From Burkholderiales bacterium (GTDB lineage Bacteria > Pseudomonadota > Gammaproteobacteria > Burkholderiales > Burkholderiaceae_C): a DNA stretch of 64,000 nucleotides. Location of the stretch: the NCBI GenBank assembly GCA_016703325.1, contig JADJCH010000007.1, positions 130,193 through 194,192 of the forward strand, given 5' to 3'. Shown here piece by piece: positions 9,423 through 18,129 of the stretch. Position 1 is the stretch's first letter, and each line of letters opens with the position of its first letter. The notes beneath the pieces are model-generated. The model was given only the letters and a program-made list of their open reading frames with translations, had not been told where the DNA came from and did no database searches. The position numbers and the translations under genes were made by a program.

Positions 9423-11047
9423 TCCGCAGTGCCCACACCGATACTTTTGCGCGGGACCACCTGCCCACGCCCGAGGCACAGCCGCAGTTCCTCTTCGATC
9501 GGCCCGAGCTGCAGTTTCCCGAGCGGCTGAACTGCGCCAGCGAACTGCTCGACCGCCATGTGGCCGAGGGTCGCGGCGAGCGCGTGGTGATCCGCGCCCC
9601 TGGCGGGCTGGTCTGGACCTATGCCGAGCTGCAGGACCGGGCCAACCGCATCGCCGAGGTGCTGGTCGGCGAGATGGGCCTGGTGCCCGGCAACCGCGTG
9701 CTGCTGCGCGCACCCAACAACCCGATGCTGGCGGCCTGCTGGTTCGGCGTGATCAAGGCGGGCGGCATCGCGGTGGGCACCATGCCCCTGCTGCGCGCCA
9801 AGGAGTTGCGGGCCATCATCGAGAAGGGCCAGGTCACGCATGCGCTCTGCGATGCCCAGCTGGCCGAGGAGCTGGCGCTGGCCCGGCCGGAGGTGCCGGT
9901 GCTGCGACAGGTGCGCCACTTCAACGGGGCCGGCCTGGACGTTTCGCCTGATGGGCTGGAGGCGGCGATGGCGCGCCAGAGCGGGCGCTTCGCCAACGTG
10001 GACACCGCGGCCGACGACTGCTGCCTCTTCGCCTTCACCTCCGGCACCACCGGCATCCCGAAGGCGACGATGCACTTCCACCGCGACGTGATGGCGGTGT
10101 GCGCCTGCTTCCCACGCCACATCCTGCGGCCCCGGCCGGACGATGTTTTCATCGGCAGTCCTCCGCTGGCCTTCACCTTCGGGCTGGGCGGCCTGCTGCT
10201 GTTCCCGATGACGGTGGGCGCCAGCACCGTGCTGCTGGAGAAGGCCGGCCCGCCGCAGTTGCTGGACGCCATCCAGGCCTTTGGCGCCACCACGCTGGTC
10301 ACCGCACCCACCTCCTACCGCACGCTGGCCCTGCGTGGCACGGAGCTGCGCCGCACGCCGCTGCGCCAATGCGTCTCGGCGGGAGAAGCGCTGCCCGCCG
10401 CCACTCGCGCGCAGTGGAAGGAGGCCACCGGCATCGAGATCATCGACGGCATCGGCGCCACCGAACTGCTGCACATCTTCATCTCCGCCGCCGAGGCGCA
10501 CAGCCGCCCCGGCGCCACCGGCCGTGCGGTGCCGGGCTACCGCGCCAGGGTGATCGACGAGGCCGGCCAGGAATGCCCGCCCGGCACCGTGGGCAAGCTC
10601 GCGGTGCAGGGCCCCACCGGCTGCCGTTACCTGGACGATGCGCGCCAGGCCGGTTACGTCCAGGACGGCTGGAACCTCACCGGCGACGCGTACCTGATGG
10701 ACGTCGACGGCTACTTCTTCTACCAGGCGCGCACCGACGACATGATCGTCTCGGCCGGCTACAACATCGCCAGCCCGGAGGTGGAGGACGCGCTGATGAC
10801 CCACCCCGCCGTGGCCGAGTGCGCGGTGATCGGCGTGCCCGACGAGCAGCGCGGCCAGATCGTCAAGGCCTTCGTGGTGCTGTGCCCGGGCCAGGTGGGC
10901 GACGACGCGATGGCCCATGCGCTGCAGGCGCACGTCAAACAGACCATCGCACCCTACAAGTACCCGCGCGCGGTCACCTTCCGCAGCGACCTGCCGCGCA
11001 CCCAGACCGGCAAGCTGCAGCGCTTCAAACTCAAGGAATCGGAATGA
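9419..11047 (+). CDS. 2-aminobenzoate (benzoate-type) CoA ligase
   Basis: 542 aa adenylate-forming enzyme. FTSGTTGIPKATMHF near residue 205 is the phosphate-binding loop, and GIGATELLHIFISA and the C-terminal YKYPRAVTF / QTGKLQRFKL with the catalytic lysine are typical of benzoate/2-aminobenzoate-CoA ligases. It activates anthranilate with ATP and CoA to anthraniloyl-CoA, the entry step of this operon, linking the kynurenine arm to the CoA-dependent arm. The start overlaps the upstream stop as ATGA and its own stop overlaps the next gene in the same way. Benzoate or another aromatic acid cannot be excluded from sequence; context favours anthranilate. Confidence 0.88.
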   Translation: MIRSAHTDTFARDHLPTPEAQPQFLFDRPELQFPERLNCASELLDRHVAEGRGERVVIRAPGGLVWTYAELQDRANRIAEVLVGEMGLVPGNRVLLRAPNNPMLAACWFGVIKAGGIAVGTMPLLRAKELRAIIEKGQVTHALCDAQLAEELALARPEVPVLRQVRHFNGAGLDVSPDGLEAAMARQSGRFANVDTAADDCCLFAFTSGTTGIPKATMHFHRDVMAVCACFPRHILRPRPDDVFIGSPPLAFTFGLGGLLLFPMTVGASTVLLEKAGPPQLLDAIQAFGATTLVTAPTSYRTLALRGTELRRTPLRQCVSAGEALPAATRAQWKEATGIEIIDGIGATELLHIFISAAEAHSRPGATGRAVPGYRARVIDEAGQECPPGTVGKLAVQGPTGCRYLDDARQAGYVQDGWNLTGDAYLMDVDGYFFYQARTDDMIVSAGYNIASPEVEDALMTHPAVAECAVIGVPDEQRGQIVKAFVVLCPGQVGDDAMAHALQAHVKQTIAPYKYPRAVTFRSDLPRTQTGKLQRFKLKESE

Positions 11048-11463
11048 GCAAACAGCTGCTGCAACCGGCCGGCTGGGCCGCCCCCAAGGGCTACGCCAAT
11101 GGTGTGGCCGCCAGCGGACGCCTGGTCTTCGTCGCCGGCCAGATCGGCTGGAACGCCGCCAGCGCGTTCGACAGCGACGACCTGGTCGACCAGGTCCGCC
11201 AGGCGCTGTTGAACGTGCGCACGGTGCTGGCCGAGGCCGGCGCGGGCCCAGAACACGTCTGCCGCATGACCTGGTACCTGGTCGACAAAGGCGAGTACCT
11301 GGCCCGCGCCGCCGACATCGGCCGCGCCTACCGCGAGGTGCTGGGACGCGAGTTTGCCGTCGCGATGAGCGCGGTCCAGGTGGCGGCGCTGATCGAGGAT
11401 CGGGCGAAGGTGGAGATCGAAGTGACGGCGGTGCTGCCGCATGCGGCATCCATCACCCCTTGA
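11044..11463 (+). CDS. RidA/YjgF-family protein
   Basis: 139 aa. The RidA/Rid fold is shown by GYANGVAASGRLVFVAGQIGWN, the motif VRTVLAEAGAGPEHVCRMTWYLVD, and the C-terminal catalytic-type arginine in IEDRAKVEIEVTAVLP. RidA proteins hydrolyse reactive enamines and imines. In anthranilate-CoA operons the pathway passes through 2-amino-cyclohexene intermediates whose enamine/imine must be deaminated, so a dedicated deaminase here is plausible (inference). Coupled to the ligase by ATGA overlap. Confidence 0.85.
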   Translation: MSKQLLQPAGWAAPKGYANGVAASGRLVFVAGQIGWNAASAFDSDDLVDQVRQALLNVRTVLAEAGAGPEHVCRMTWYLVDKGEYLARAADIGRAYREVLGREFAVAMSAVQVAALIEDRAKVEIEVTAVLPHAASITP

Positions 11464-11744
11464 TGGCCAGCGAAAATGGCTGCATGACCGACGCCGACCC
11501 CTCACCCCAGGCACAACCCCGCAATCCGCTGCACGGCCTGACGCTGGAGGCCATCGTCACCGCGCTGCAGCAGGAGTACGGCTGGGAGGGCCTGGATGCA
11601 CGCATCCCGCTGCGCTGCTTCGCCTACGAACCCAGCATCGCCTCCAGCCTCAAGTTCCTGCGCAAGACACCCTGGGCGCGCGAGAAGGTGGAGGGGCTGT
11701 ACCTGTTCATGCTGCGGGAGCGGCAGCGCAGCAGGCGGGGGTGA
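11463..11744 (+). CDS. VF530-family (DUF2132) small DNA-binding protein
   Basis: 93 aa if the ATG at 11463 is used (it overlaps the RidA stop as TGATG); 86 aa if the ATG at 11484 is used. The conserved core is NPLHGLTLEAIVTALQQEYGWEGL, IPLRCFAYEPSIASSLKFLRKTPWAREKVE and LYLFMLRE, which is the VF530/DUF2132 signature. Proteins of this family are small, basic and thought to bind nucleic acid. It probably lies on the same transcript as the anthranilate operon by position only; no functional link is evident. Confidence 0.8.
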   Translation: MASENGCMTDADPSPQAQPRNPLHGLTLEAIVTALQQEYGWEGLDARIPLRCFAYEPSIASSLKFLRKTPWAREKVEGLYLFMLRERQRSRRG

Positions 11745-12011
11745 GCGGCGTCGCAGGGGAAGTCCGAACGCCACACGCCGGCTTCTTGGCCGGCTCTCGT
11801 GCCCAGGATGCTGCACTGCGGAAAGTTCGGCACGGAGCACCCGCTTCGGTTACCATCCGTCGGTTGATATGTGCAAGACCGTCCACTCTTAGGTCTTTCT
11901 GCCCGCTCCGACGTTCTGTCGGCGGTCGAGTCGAATCCCCTTTTGAAGATCTTCTTGGCGTCTCTTCGCTGGGTGCGCTGTTGCGCCCGGCAACTTCGAA
12001 AGGAATTCGAT
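11745..12011 (+). promoter_or_regulatory. Promoter and long leader of the cold-shock gene
   Basis: 267 bp without a gene between VF530 and the cold-shock CDS. A long untranslated leader is usual for cspA-type genes, and a GGAATT-type Shine-Dalgarno (AAAGGAATTCGAT) lies just before the ATG. No -35/-10 pair is convincing by eye. Thermosensing by this leader is an inference from the gene family. Confidence 0.4.
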
Positions 12012-12224
12012 ATGACGACTGAAACCGGTACCGTGAAATGGTTCAACGAAGGCAAGGGCTTCGGGTTCATCGCCCCTGATAGCGGTGGCAAGGACCTCTT
12101 CGCTCATTTCAAGGAAATTCAGGGCAGCGGGTTCAAGACGCTGACTGAAAATCAGCGAGTGCAATTTGAGGTGACCCAGGGCCAGAAGGGCCCGCAGGCC
12201 TCGAAGATCCGCGATCTGGGCTGA
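12012..12224 (+). CDS. Cold-shock protein (CspA family)
   Basis: 70 aa single cold-shock domain. RNP1 is present as KGFGFIAP and RNP2 as DLFAHF (more often VFVHF), followed by the family C-terminus VTQGQKGPQASKI. It acts as an RNA chaperone that melts secondary structure. Monocistronic: a leader of about 270 nt upstream and a strong intrinsic terminator 50 nt downstream. Start supported by a good AAGGAA ribosome site. Confidence 0.95.
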   Translation: MTTETGTVKWFNEGKGFGFIAPDSGGKDLFAHFKEIQGSGFKTLTENQRVQFEVTQGQKGPQASKIRDLG

Positions 12225-12272
12225 GCCGGATCGAAGGGCTGGATGTTGGGCAGGTCCTGACATCCGCCGATG

Positions 12273-12305
12273 AAGGCGCGGCTGGTCCGCGCCTTTTTCT
12301 TTTCT
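12273..12305 (+). terminator. Rho-independent terminator of the csp gene
   Basis: A perfect 9-bp stem (AAGGCGCGG / CCGCGCCTT) with a 5-nt loop (CTGGT) is followed by TTTCTTTTCTTC. It lies 48 nt after the cold-shock stop. It also overlaps the longest possible start of the next gene, which argues for the shorter protease start. Confidence 0.88.
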
Positions 12306-12320
12306 TCGAAGGATTTCCCC

Positions 12321-13331
12321 ATGAAGAACCTGCAAGAGGCCACCGAGCGCATCTGCGAACTCAAGGGGAGCCAAGTTGCACTCGATGCCCTGGTGCCGGC
12401 CGTCATCGAGACCCTTTCAGCGTCGACGCGCACCCAGCTGGTGGCGTCGTTCGATGCCCATGCCGAAGCGGCGCGCACGGCCATGCTGCATGCCGATATT
12501 TCGGATGTCGTCCTGGCCTCGTTCGAGCGGGACGTGGCTCGCAATCGAGCACTGCTTCTGGGCCGCACGCCGCCAGACCATCTCAAAACGCCGTCCCCGG
12601 TCGATGCTTTGCTGTTGACGACAACACGCATCACCACCTTCTCCGGGGCGAAAGTATTGACCAGCGCCAGTGGCTTCTTCTTCCGCCGTGGTGATCGATT
12701 GTTCCTTGTCAGCAACCGTCATGTGTTTGCCGACACCCAGGCCAACCACTTCCCCAACCGCATCGAAATCGGGGTCCATACCGACACGCAGGACCTGACA
12801 CAACACACCGTGGTCTCGCTCTGGCTCTACCAGGATGGACTTGGGCAGTGGCGCGAAGCCACCGACAGCGGCGGCGCTGTGGATGTCGCTGCGATCGAGA
12901 TCCCGAAGGAGGCACTGCCCGGAAATGCCGTTTTGCAGGCTTTCGACGAGACCGATCTCGAAGAACGGGAAGAACGGATCGCCATTGGCGACCCGCTCAC
13001 CATCGCCGGCTTTCCACTCGGCTTTCACGACACGATCCACCACCTGGCGGTGGCGCGCAGCGCCACGATCGCCTCAGCCTATGGCGTGCGCTTTCAGCAG
13101 CAGGGTTGCTTCCTGACCGACGCACGCACGCACCGGGGCAGCAGCGGCTCACCTGTCGTGCGGCGACGCACCCATGAAGACGGTTCCGCACCGTCGCCCC
13201 ACTGGCAATTGCTGGGGGTGCATTCAACACGCATGGACATGCGCACCCGCGATCAGACCCTGGATGAATCCCTGGGGCTGAACTGCGCCTGGTACGCCGA
13301 TGTGCTGCCGACACTCACGGAAGAAGACTGA
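12321..13331 (+). CDS. Trypsin-like serine peptidase
   Basis: 336 aa, cytoplasmic by appearance: no signal peptide. After an α-helical N-terminal region of about 110 residues comes a chymotrypsin-fold domain with a recognisable triad: His134 in VSNRHVFAD, Asp188 in AVDVAAIEI and Ser275 in HRGSSGSPVV. GFPLGFHDTIHHLAVARSATIAS is typical of the bacterial trypsin-like peptidases annotated near stress or defence genes. The start at 12321 is preferred, as it follows GAAGGA and avoids the terminator. Substrate unknown. It stands alone between csp and mnmC. Confidence 0.75.
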   Translation: MKNLQEATERICELKGSQVALDALVPAVIETLSASTRTQLVASFDAHAEAARTAMLHADISDVVLASFERDVARNRALLLGRTPPDHLKTPSPVDALLLTTTRITTFSGAKVLTSASGFFFRRGDRLFLVSNRHVFADTQANHFPNRIEIGVHTDTQDLTQHTVVSLWLYQDGLGQWREATDSGGAVDVAAIEIPKEALPGNAVLQAFDETDLEEREERIAIGDPLTIAGFPLGFHDTIHHLAVARSATIASAYGVRFQQQGCFLTDARTHRGSSGSPVVRRRTHEDGSAPSPHWQLLGVHSTRMDMRTRDQTLDESLGLNCAWYADVLPTLTEED

Positions 13332-13567
13332 CCCGGCCTTGGCGGCCGCAGGCCCGGGATCGGATGCTGTGGACGTCGTCCAGGCGGTGTTGTCCGCAGC
13401 ATGGATGAAGCCTCCCTGAACATCGAATAGCCGGGGCTGAGCCCGAGCCGTGAGACTTTGCCGATCGGGCTCCGGGGTGTCACCCCTGATTTCGCGGGGG
13501 CGGCCCCAACATCGGCAGGACAATCGCATCGCCGCAACCTGCCGTCCCTCGACGGACCAATGCCCCG

Positions 13568-15616
13568 ATGCCCCCCCGCCGGATCCAGCCTGCCCGCCTC
13601 GCCTTCGACGAGCGGGGCCTGCCCCATGCGCCCGACTTCGGCGATGTTTACCACAGCGATGCCGGGGCGCTGGCGCAGGCGCGGCAGGTGTTCCTGGGCG
13701 GCAACGGGCTGCCGCAGCGCTGGGCGGAGCGGCAGCGTTTTGTGGTGCTGGAGACGGGCTTCGGCCTGGGGCACAACTTCCTGGCCACCTGGATGGCCTG
13801 GCGCGCCGACCCGCAGCGTTGCGAGCGGCTGGTCTACCTGGCGGTGGAGAAACACCCGCTGACGCCAGCCGACCTGGCGGCGGTGCACCAGCGCGGTGAG
13901 GCGGCCGACGCCTGCCCGGAGCTGGCTGCGCAGCTGCGTGCCGCCTGGCCGCCGGCCTCGCCGGACTGGCATGCGCTGGACTTCGAGGACGGCCGGGTGC
14001 AGTTGCGCCTGGGCCTGGGCGATGCCACCGAGCGGCTGCGGGGCCTTCAGGCCGACGTGGACGCCATCTTCCTGGACGGCTTTGCGCCCGCAAAGAACGG
14101 CGAGATGTGGACGGCGGAGCTGTTCCAGCGCCTCGGCCGCCTGGCCGCCCCCGGTTGCACCGCCGCCACCTGGAGCGTCGCCCGCGCGGTGCACGACGGC
14201 TTGGCGGCGGCCGGATTCCGGGTGGACACCGCACCCGGTTTTGCGTCCAAACGGGACAGGACGGTGGCGCAGTTCGAACCCCGTTTTCGCCCGCTACGAC
14301 CGGCGGCGTTGCGCCCGCTGGCGCCGGAGCCGGAGCCCGGACAACGAGAGGCGCTGGTGGTCGGCGCCGGCCTGGCGGGCTGTGCTGCGGCCTGGGCGCT
14401 GGCCCGGCAGGGCTGGCGCTGCCAGGTGATCGATGAACGCGAGGCGCCGGCGCAGGCCACCTCCGGCAACGCTGGCGGGTTGATGCACCCGATCTTCAAT
14501 GCACCCGACAGCCTGCACGCCCGCTGGTTCCGCGCTGCCGCGCTGCGCACCGCCGCACTGGCCCGCCCGGCGATCGCCAGCGCTTGGGTGGCGGGCCGAC
14601 TGGAGGGTTTCCTGCGGCTGGAAGGTCGGCTGGATGAGACCCGGGCGCAGCAGCGGCTCGACGAGGTGGGCCTGCCGCCGGAATTGGTGCGCTGGATGGG
14701 GCTGGAGGAGGCCCGCGCCACCGTCGGCCTGCCGCTGGAACAAGGCGGCTGGTGGTTCGGCTCCGGCGGCTGGCTGTCCCCACAGGATTGGAGTCGCTGG
14801 CTGATGGCCGAGGCGAGCCGGCTGGCCGGCAGCGCCTTCCTGGGCGGGCGACGTGTGGAGCGCATCGAGCGTGTAACTGCGGACGCTGCACAGGGTCACC
14901 CCACCGCCCGGTGGCAGGTGCTGGACGCCACCGGTGCGCCGATTGCCCAGGCTCCGGTGCTGGTGCTGGCCAACGCGCTTGACCTGCCGCGCCTGCTGCC
15001 GGCTGACGGGCCTCGGCCCCGGCTGGGCGCCGTGCGGGGGCAGACCACCGTCCTGCCGACAGAGTCGACCGCACTCACACCGCGGCATGCACTGTCCGGC
15101 GCGGGCTACGCCCTGGGCCTGCCGGACGGCCGGCAGCTGTGCGGTGCCACCGGCCAGCACGACGATGTCGAAGGCCAGGTGCGCCGCAGTGACCACGCCG
15201 CCAACCTGCGCCGGGCCGCCGCCCTGGGCCTGTTCGACGAAGCCGGGCGACAGGCCGTTGCAGCGCTGGCCGCGGATGAAGAACCCTTCGCCGCGCTGGG
15301 TGTCGATCCCGGGCCGCTCGGCGGCCGCTGCGGCTGGCGCGCGACCACCGCGGACCGGCTGCCGCTGGTGGGGCCGCTGCCAGATCTGCAGGCCGTGGCG
15401 CGATCCCGCGCAGCCGGTGCCCGGCTGGACAGCCCGCGCCAGTGGCCACGGCAGCACGACACCGACGGTGGCCTGTACCTGTGCACCGGCCTGGGCTCGC
15501 GCGGGCTGACCAGCGCGGCGCTGGCCGGCGAACTGCTGGCGGCCTGGATCACCGGCGCGCCTTTCCCGGTGGAGGCGGAGCTGCGTGACGCGCTGGACCC
15601 GGCGCGGCAGACCTGA
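13568..15616 (+). CDS. mnmC: Bifunctional tRNA wobble-uridine modification enzyme MnmC
   Basis: 682 aa, the usual length. The N-terminal half is the MnmD methyltransferase (LETGFGLGHNFLATW for SAM binding, DAIFLDGFAPAKN as catalytic loop). The C-terminal half is an FAD oxidoreductase (ALVVGAGLAGCAAAWALARQG near residue 262, GGLMHPIF, and a C-terminal GLGSRGLTSAAL). Together they convert cmnm5 to mnm5 on U34 of tRNA. The 3' end is unusual: the last 27 nt including TGA belong to a 30-bp unit repeated three times head to tail. The gene converges on an MFS gene whose stop lies in the last repeat copy. Confidence 0.95.
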   Translation: MPPRRIQPARLAFDERGLPHAPDFGDVYHSDAGALAQARQVFLGGNGLPQRWAERQRFVVLETGFGLGHNFLATWMAWRADPQRCERLVYLAVEKHPLTPADLAAVHQRGEAADACPELAAQLRAAWPPASPDWHALDFEDGRVQLRLGLGDATERLRGLQADVDAIFLDGFAPAKNGEMWTAELFQRLGRLAAPGCTAATWSVARAVHDGLAAAGFRVDTAPGFASKRDRTVAQFEPRFRPLRPAALRPLAPEPEPGQREALVVGAGLAGCAAAWALARQGWRCQVIDEREAPAQATSGNAGGLMHPIFNAPDSLHARWFRAAALRTAALARPAIASAWVAGRLEGFLRLEGRLDETRAQQRLDEVGLPPELVRWMGLEEARATVGLPLEQGGWWFGSGGWLSPQDWSRWLMAEASRLAGSAFLGGRRVERIERVTADAAQGHPTARWQVLDATGAPIAQAPVLVLANALDLPRLLPADGPRPRLGAVRGQTTVLPTESTALTPRHALSGAGYALGLPDGRQLCGATGQHDDVEGQVRRSDHAANLRRAAALGLFDEAGRQAVAALAADEEPFAALGVDPGPLGGRCGWRATTADRLPLVGPLPDLQAVARSRAAGARLDSPRQWPRQHDTDGGLYLCTGLGSRGLTSAALAGELLAAWITGAPFPVEAELRDALDPARQT

Positions 15617-15679
15617 TCAGCGCTGGACCCGGCGCGGCAGGCCTGATCAGCGCTGGACCCGGCGCGGCAGGCCTGATCA
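15590..15679. repeat. Three tandem 30-bp repeats over the mnmC stop codon
   Basis: Three consecutive 30-bp units (15590-15619, 15620-15649, 15650-15679) beginning CGCTGGACCCGGCGCGGCAG and ending CTGATCAG. Copies 2 and 3 are identical; copy 1 has one A for G. The first copy supplies the last codons and stop of mnmC, and the third overlaps the stop of the convergent MFS gene. There are no spacers, so it is not a CRISPR array. Confidence 0.95.
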
Positions 15680-17044
15680 GCCCTGCACCGCTTGCGGCCG
15701 CCAGCGCCAGGCCAGCGGCAGCCCCACCAGCAGCAGCACGGCGGTCATGCCACGGAACAGCAGTGTGGGCCCGACGGCAGCGCCGATCAGGCCGAAGGCC
15801 ATCGGCAGCAGCGTGCTGGAGCTGTTGATCACCGCCGAGCGCAGCGCAATGGCCTCTCCCTGCCGGTCTGGCGGGGCGCAGTGGTGCAGCGCGGTCATGA
15901 TCATCGGCTGCACCGCCCCCAGCGCCAGGCCCAGGGTCAGGGCACACAGGCTCATCTGCCAGGCCGTCTGCATGGCCGGATAGACGGCAAATACCGCCGC
16001 GGCCACCGCCATGGTGCCGGCCAGCACCCAGCGCTCCTGCAGGTGCTGCGCCACCAGCGGGATGAGCAGCCGCACCCCCGCCACCGACAGCGCGAACAGG
16101 CCGAGCACGCCACCGATGGCGCTGGCGCTCAGACCGCGTTCATGCCCCAGCAGCGGCACCAGGAAGGCGTGCAGATCCCAGCTGGTGGAGAAGAACCAGT
16201 TCAGCAGCAGCAGCGACGCCAGGCCGGGCAGGCGCAGCAGGTCCATGACGGAACGCGGACGGGCGGCGGCGGCCCCCTGTGGGGCGGGCAGCGTCGTTGC
16301 CGCTGCCGTGGCGGCCGATGGCGAAGGGGGCGGTTCCGGGGCCGCCACGCGCCGGGAAGGATCGTCCGGCGGCACCCGCCGCGCCCCGTAGGCGGCCCCC
16401 AGTGGCAGCAGGCCGATCAATGCAAAGCAGGCGGCAAAGCCCAGGCCGTCGATCAGCAACCCGGCCAGTGCCGGCCCAATCACATTGCCCAGTGCAGGGG
16501 CCAGGCCCAGCCAGCTGAAGATGCGGCGGAGCTCGCCGGAGCGGCCCTGGGCCGAGCCATCGCAGCCCTCGACCAGCCGGCCGGCACTGCGCTGCATGGC
16601 GATCAGGCCGACATTGCCGGAGGTCCCCGCCAGTGTGGCGGTCAGCACCAGCAGCGGCCACTGCCACAGCGCCGCCAACGGCCCGCCCTGCTGGTGGATG
16701 GCCACTGTCGGCACGGCGCACAGGCCGGCCAGCAGCCCCATCACCACCGCGGCGCGCATCGGCCGGTGGTAACCGCGCCGGTCCACCCAACGCCCGGCCG
16801 GCACCACCAGGAACACCGGGGCGGCGGCGAACAGGCCCAGCAGCAGGCCGGCAGCGGCCTCCGCACTCCACCAGGGGGTCGGCCCCTGGCGCAGCATCAT
16901 CAGCGGCGCGGCCAGACGCAGCCCGGCCATGGCCGAGTGCAGGCAGATCTGCACCCCCACCAGCACCAACAGCAAAGGCGCGGTCGCCCGGGCGGGCGCT
17001 GCGCCTGAAGCAGGCTGCCGCTGTTGCTGCGGCGGTTCGCTCAC
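15677..17044 (-). CDS. MFS transporter
   Basis: 455 aa from the GTG at 17044, which follows GGGAGGG at good spacing; another in-frame GTG at 17077 would add 11 residues. About 12 hydrophobic segments are visible. A major facilitator signature is seen in the loop after TM2 (GRWVDRRGYHRPMRAA). The central loop is long and proline/alanine-rich (about residues 225-265), dividing two six-helix halves. Substrate cannot be told. It lies alone, convergent with mnmC, and reads away from the DHH gene on the same strand. Confidence 0.8.
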   Translation of the reverse strand: MSEPPQQQRQPASGAAPARATAPLLLVLVGVQICLHSAMAGLRLAAPLMMLRQGPTPWWSAEAAAGLLLGLFAAAPVFLVVPAGRWVDRRGYHRPMRAAVVMGLLAGLCAVPTVAIHQQGGPLAALWQWPLLVLTATLAGTSGNVGLIAMQRSAGRLVEGCDGSAQGRSGELRRIFSWLGLAPALGNVIGPALAGLLIDGLGFAACFALIGLLPLGAAYGARRVPPDDPSRRVAAPEPPPSPSAATAAATTLPAPQGAAAARPRSVMDLLRLPGLASLLLLNWFFSTSWDLHAFLVPLLGHERGLSASAIGGVLGLFALSVAGVRLLIPLVAQHLQERWVLAGTMAVAAAVFAVYPAMQTAWQMSLCALTLGLALGAVQPMIMTALHHCAPPDRQGEAIALRSAVINSSSTLLPMAFGLIGAAVGPTLLFRGMTAVLLLVGLPLAWRWRPQAVQG

Positions 17045-17090
17045 CGGCGCCCTCCCCGGTCTGCAGGAGGGATACACCGCTCAGGGGGAC

Positions 17091-18026
17091 TCAGCCGTCG
17101 GCGTTGATGCGCTGGATCAGCGTGCGCAGCACCGCATCGGCCTGGTCGTTGGCCACCTGGCAGGTGCCGGCGGCTTCGTGGCCACCGCCGCCATGCTCCA
17201 GCATCAGCGCGCCCACATGGGTGCGGCTGCTGCGGTCCAGGATGGACTTGCCGGTGGCCAGCACGGTGTTCTGCTGCTTCAGGCCCCACATCACATGGAT
17301 GGAGATGTTGGCCTGCGGGAACAGCGCGTAGATCATGAAGCGGTTGGTGGCCCAGATGGTCTCCTCGCCGCGCAGGTCCAGCACCACCAGGTTGCCGTGC
17401 TGCGTGCTGCAGCGCTGGATCTGCTCGCGCGCCTTGTCGGCATGCTCGAGGTAGATCTCCACCCGCTCCTTCACGTCCGGCAGGCCGAGGATGTCCTGGA
17501 TACCGTGGTCGCGGCAGTAGTCGATCAGCTGCATCATCAGCGTGTAGTTGCTGATGCGGAAGTTGCGGAAGCGCCCGAGGCCGGTGCGCGCGTCCATCAG
17601 GTAGTTCAGCAGCGTCCAGCCCTGCGGCTCGAGGATGTCCTCGCGGCTGTACTGGGCAGAGTCGGCCTGGTCCACCGCGCGCATCATCTGCGGATCGACG
17701 TTCGGGAAGGTCTGGGCGCCGCCGAAGTGTTCGTACACCACCCGCGCGGCCGAAGGTGCCGCCGCGTCGATGACATGGTTGCTGCGCTCGCCCGGGTTGC
17801 GCAGCGTCTCCGACGCATGGTGGTCGAAGGCCAGGTGCGCCCCCGCCACGTAGGGCAGGTTGGTGGTGATGTCGCGGGCCGTGACCTCGATCTTGCCGTC
17901 CTGCATGTCCTTGGGGTGGACAAACAGGATGTCGTCGATCATGTCCAGCTCTTTGAGCAGCACGGCGCAGACCAGGCCATCGAAGTCGCTGCGGGTGATC
18001 AGGCGGTACTTGGGGCTCGCATTCAT
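17091..18026 (-). CDS. DHH-family phosphoesterase
   Basis: 311 aa from the ATG at 18026; longer in-frame starts exist but the conserved fold begins at once after it. The DHH domain is shown by ITRSDFDGLVCAVLL (motif I, with SDFD in place of the usual DxDG), AFDHHAS (the DHH motif) and the C-terminal DHHA1 motif GGGGHEAAGTCQV. Members hydrolyse phosphodiester or pyrophosphate bonds (nanoRNase, exopolyphosphatase or cyclic-dinucleotide phosphodiesterase). This group is usually annotated exopolyphosphatase-like; the true substrate is not set by sequence. Confidence 0.82.
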   Translation of the reverse strand: MNASPKYRLITRSDFDGLVCAVLLKELDMIDDILFVHPKDMQDGKIEVTARDITTNLPYVAGAHLAFDHHASETLRNPGERSNHVIDAAAPSAARVVYEHFGGAQTFPNVDPQMMRAVDQADSAQYSREDILEPQGWTLLNYLMDARTGLGRFRNFRISNYTLMMQLIDYCRDHGIQDILGLPDVKERVEIYLEHADKAREQIQRCSTQHGNLVVLDLRGEETIWATNRFMIYALFPQANISIHVMWGLKQQNTVLATGKSILDRSSRTHVGALMLEHGGGGHEAAGTCQVANDQADAVLRTLIQRINADG

Positions 18027-18129
18027 GGACGGGGCTTCCGGCGGAGGGGCTTGAGGATGACCCGGACTCTGCCAGCGCGGCAGGGCCGCCAAAGGTCGAA
18101 AAAACCGCCACAGCCAGCCCGATTCCCGC

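Noticed and set aside
13332..13567. Possible terminator or small ORF between the protease and mnmC
   Set aside because: Only an imperfect GC stem without a T-run was found, and the small frames there continue into mnmC in the wrong frame.
15590..15679. Three 30-bp repeats as a CRISPR array
   Set aside because: The units are directly adjacent with no spacers and encode the end of mnmC; no cas genes in the window.
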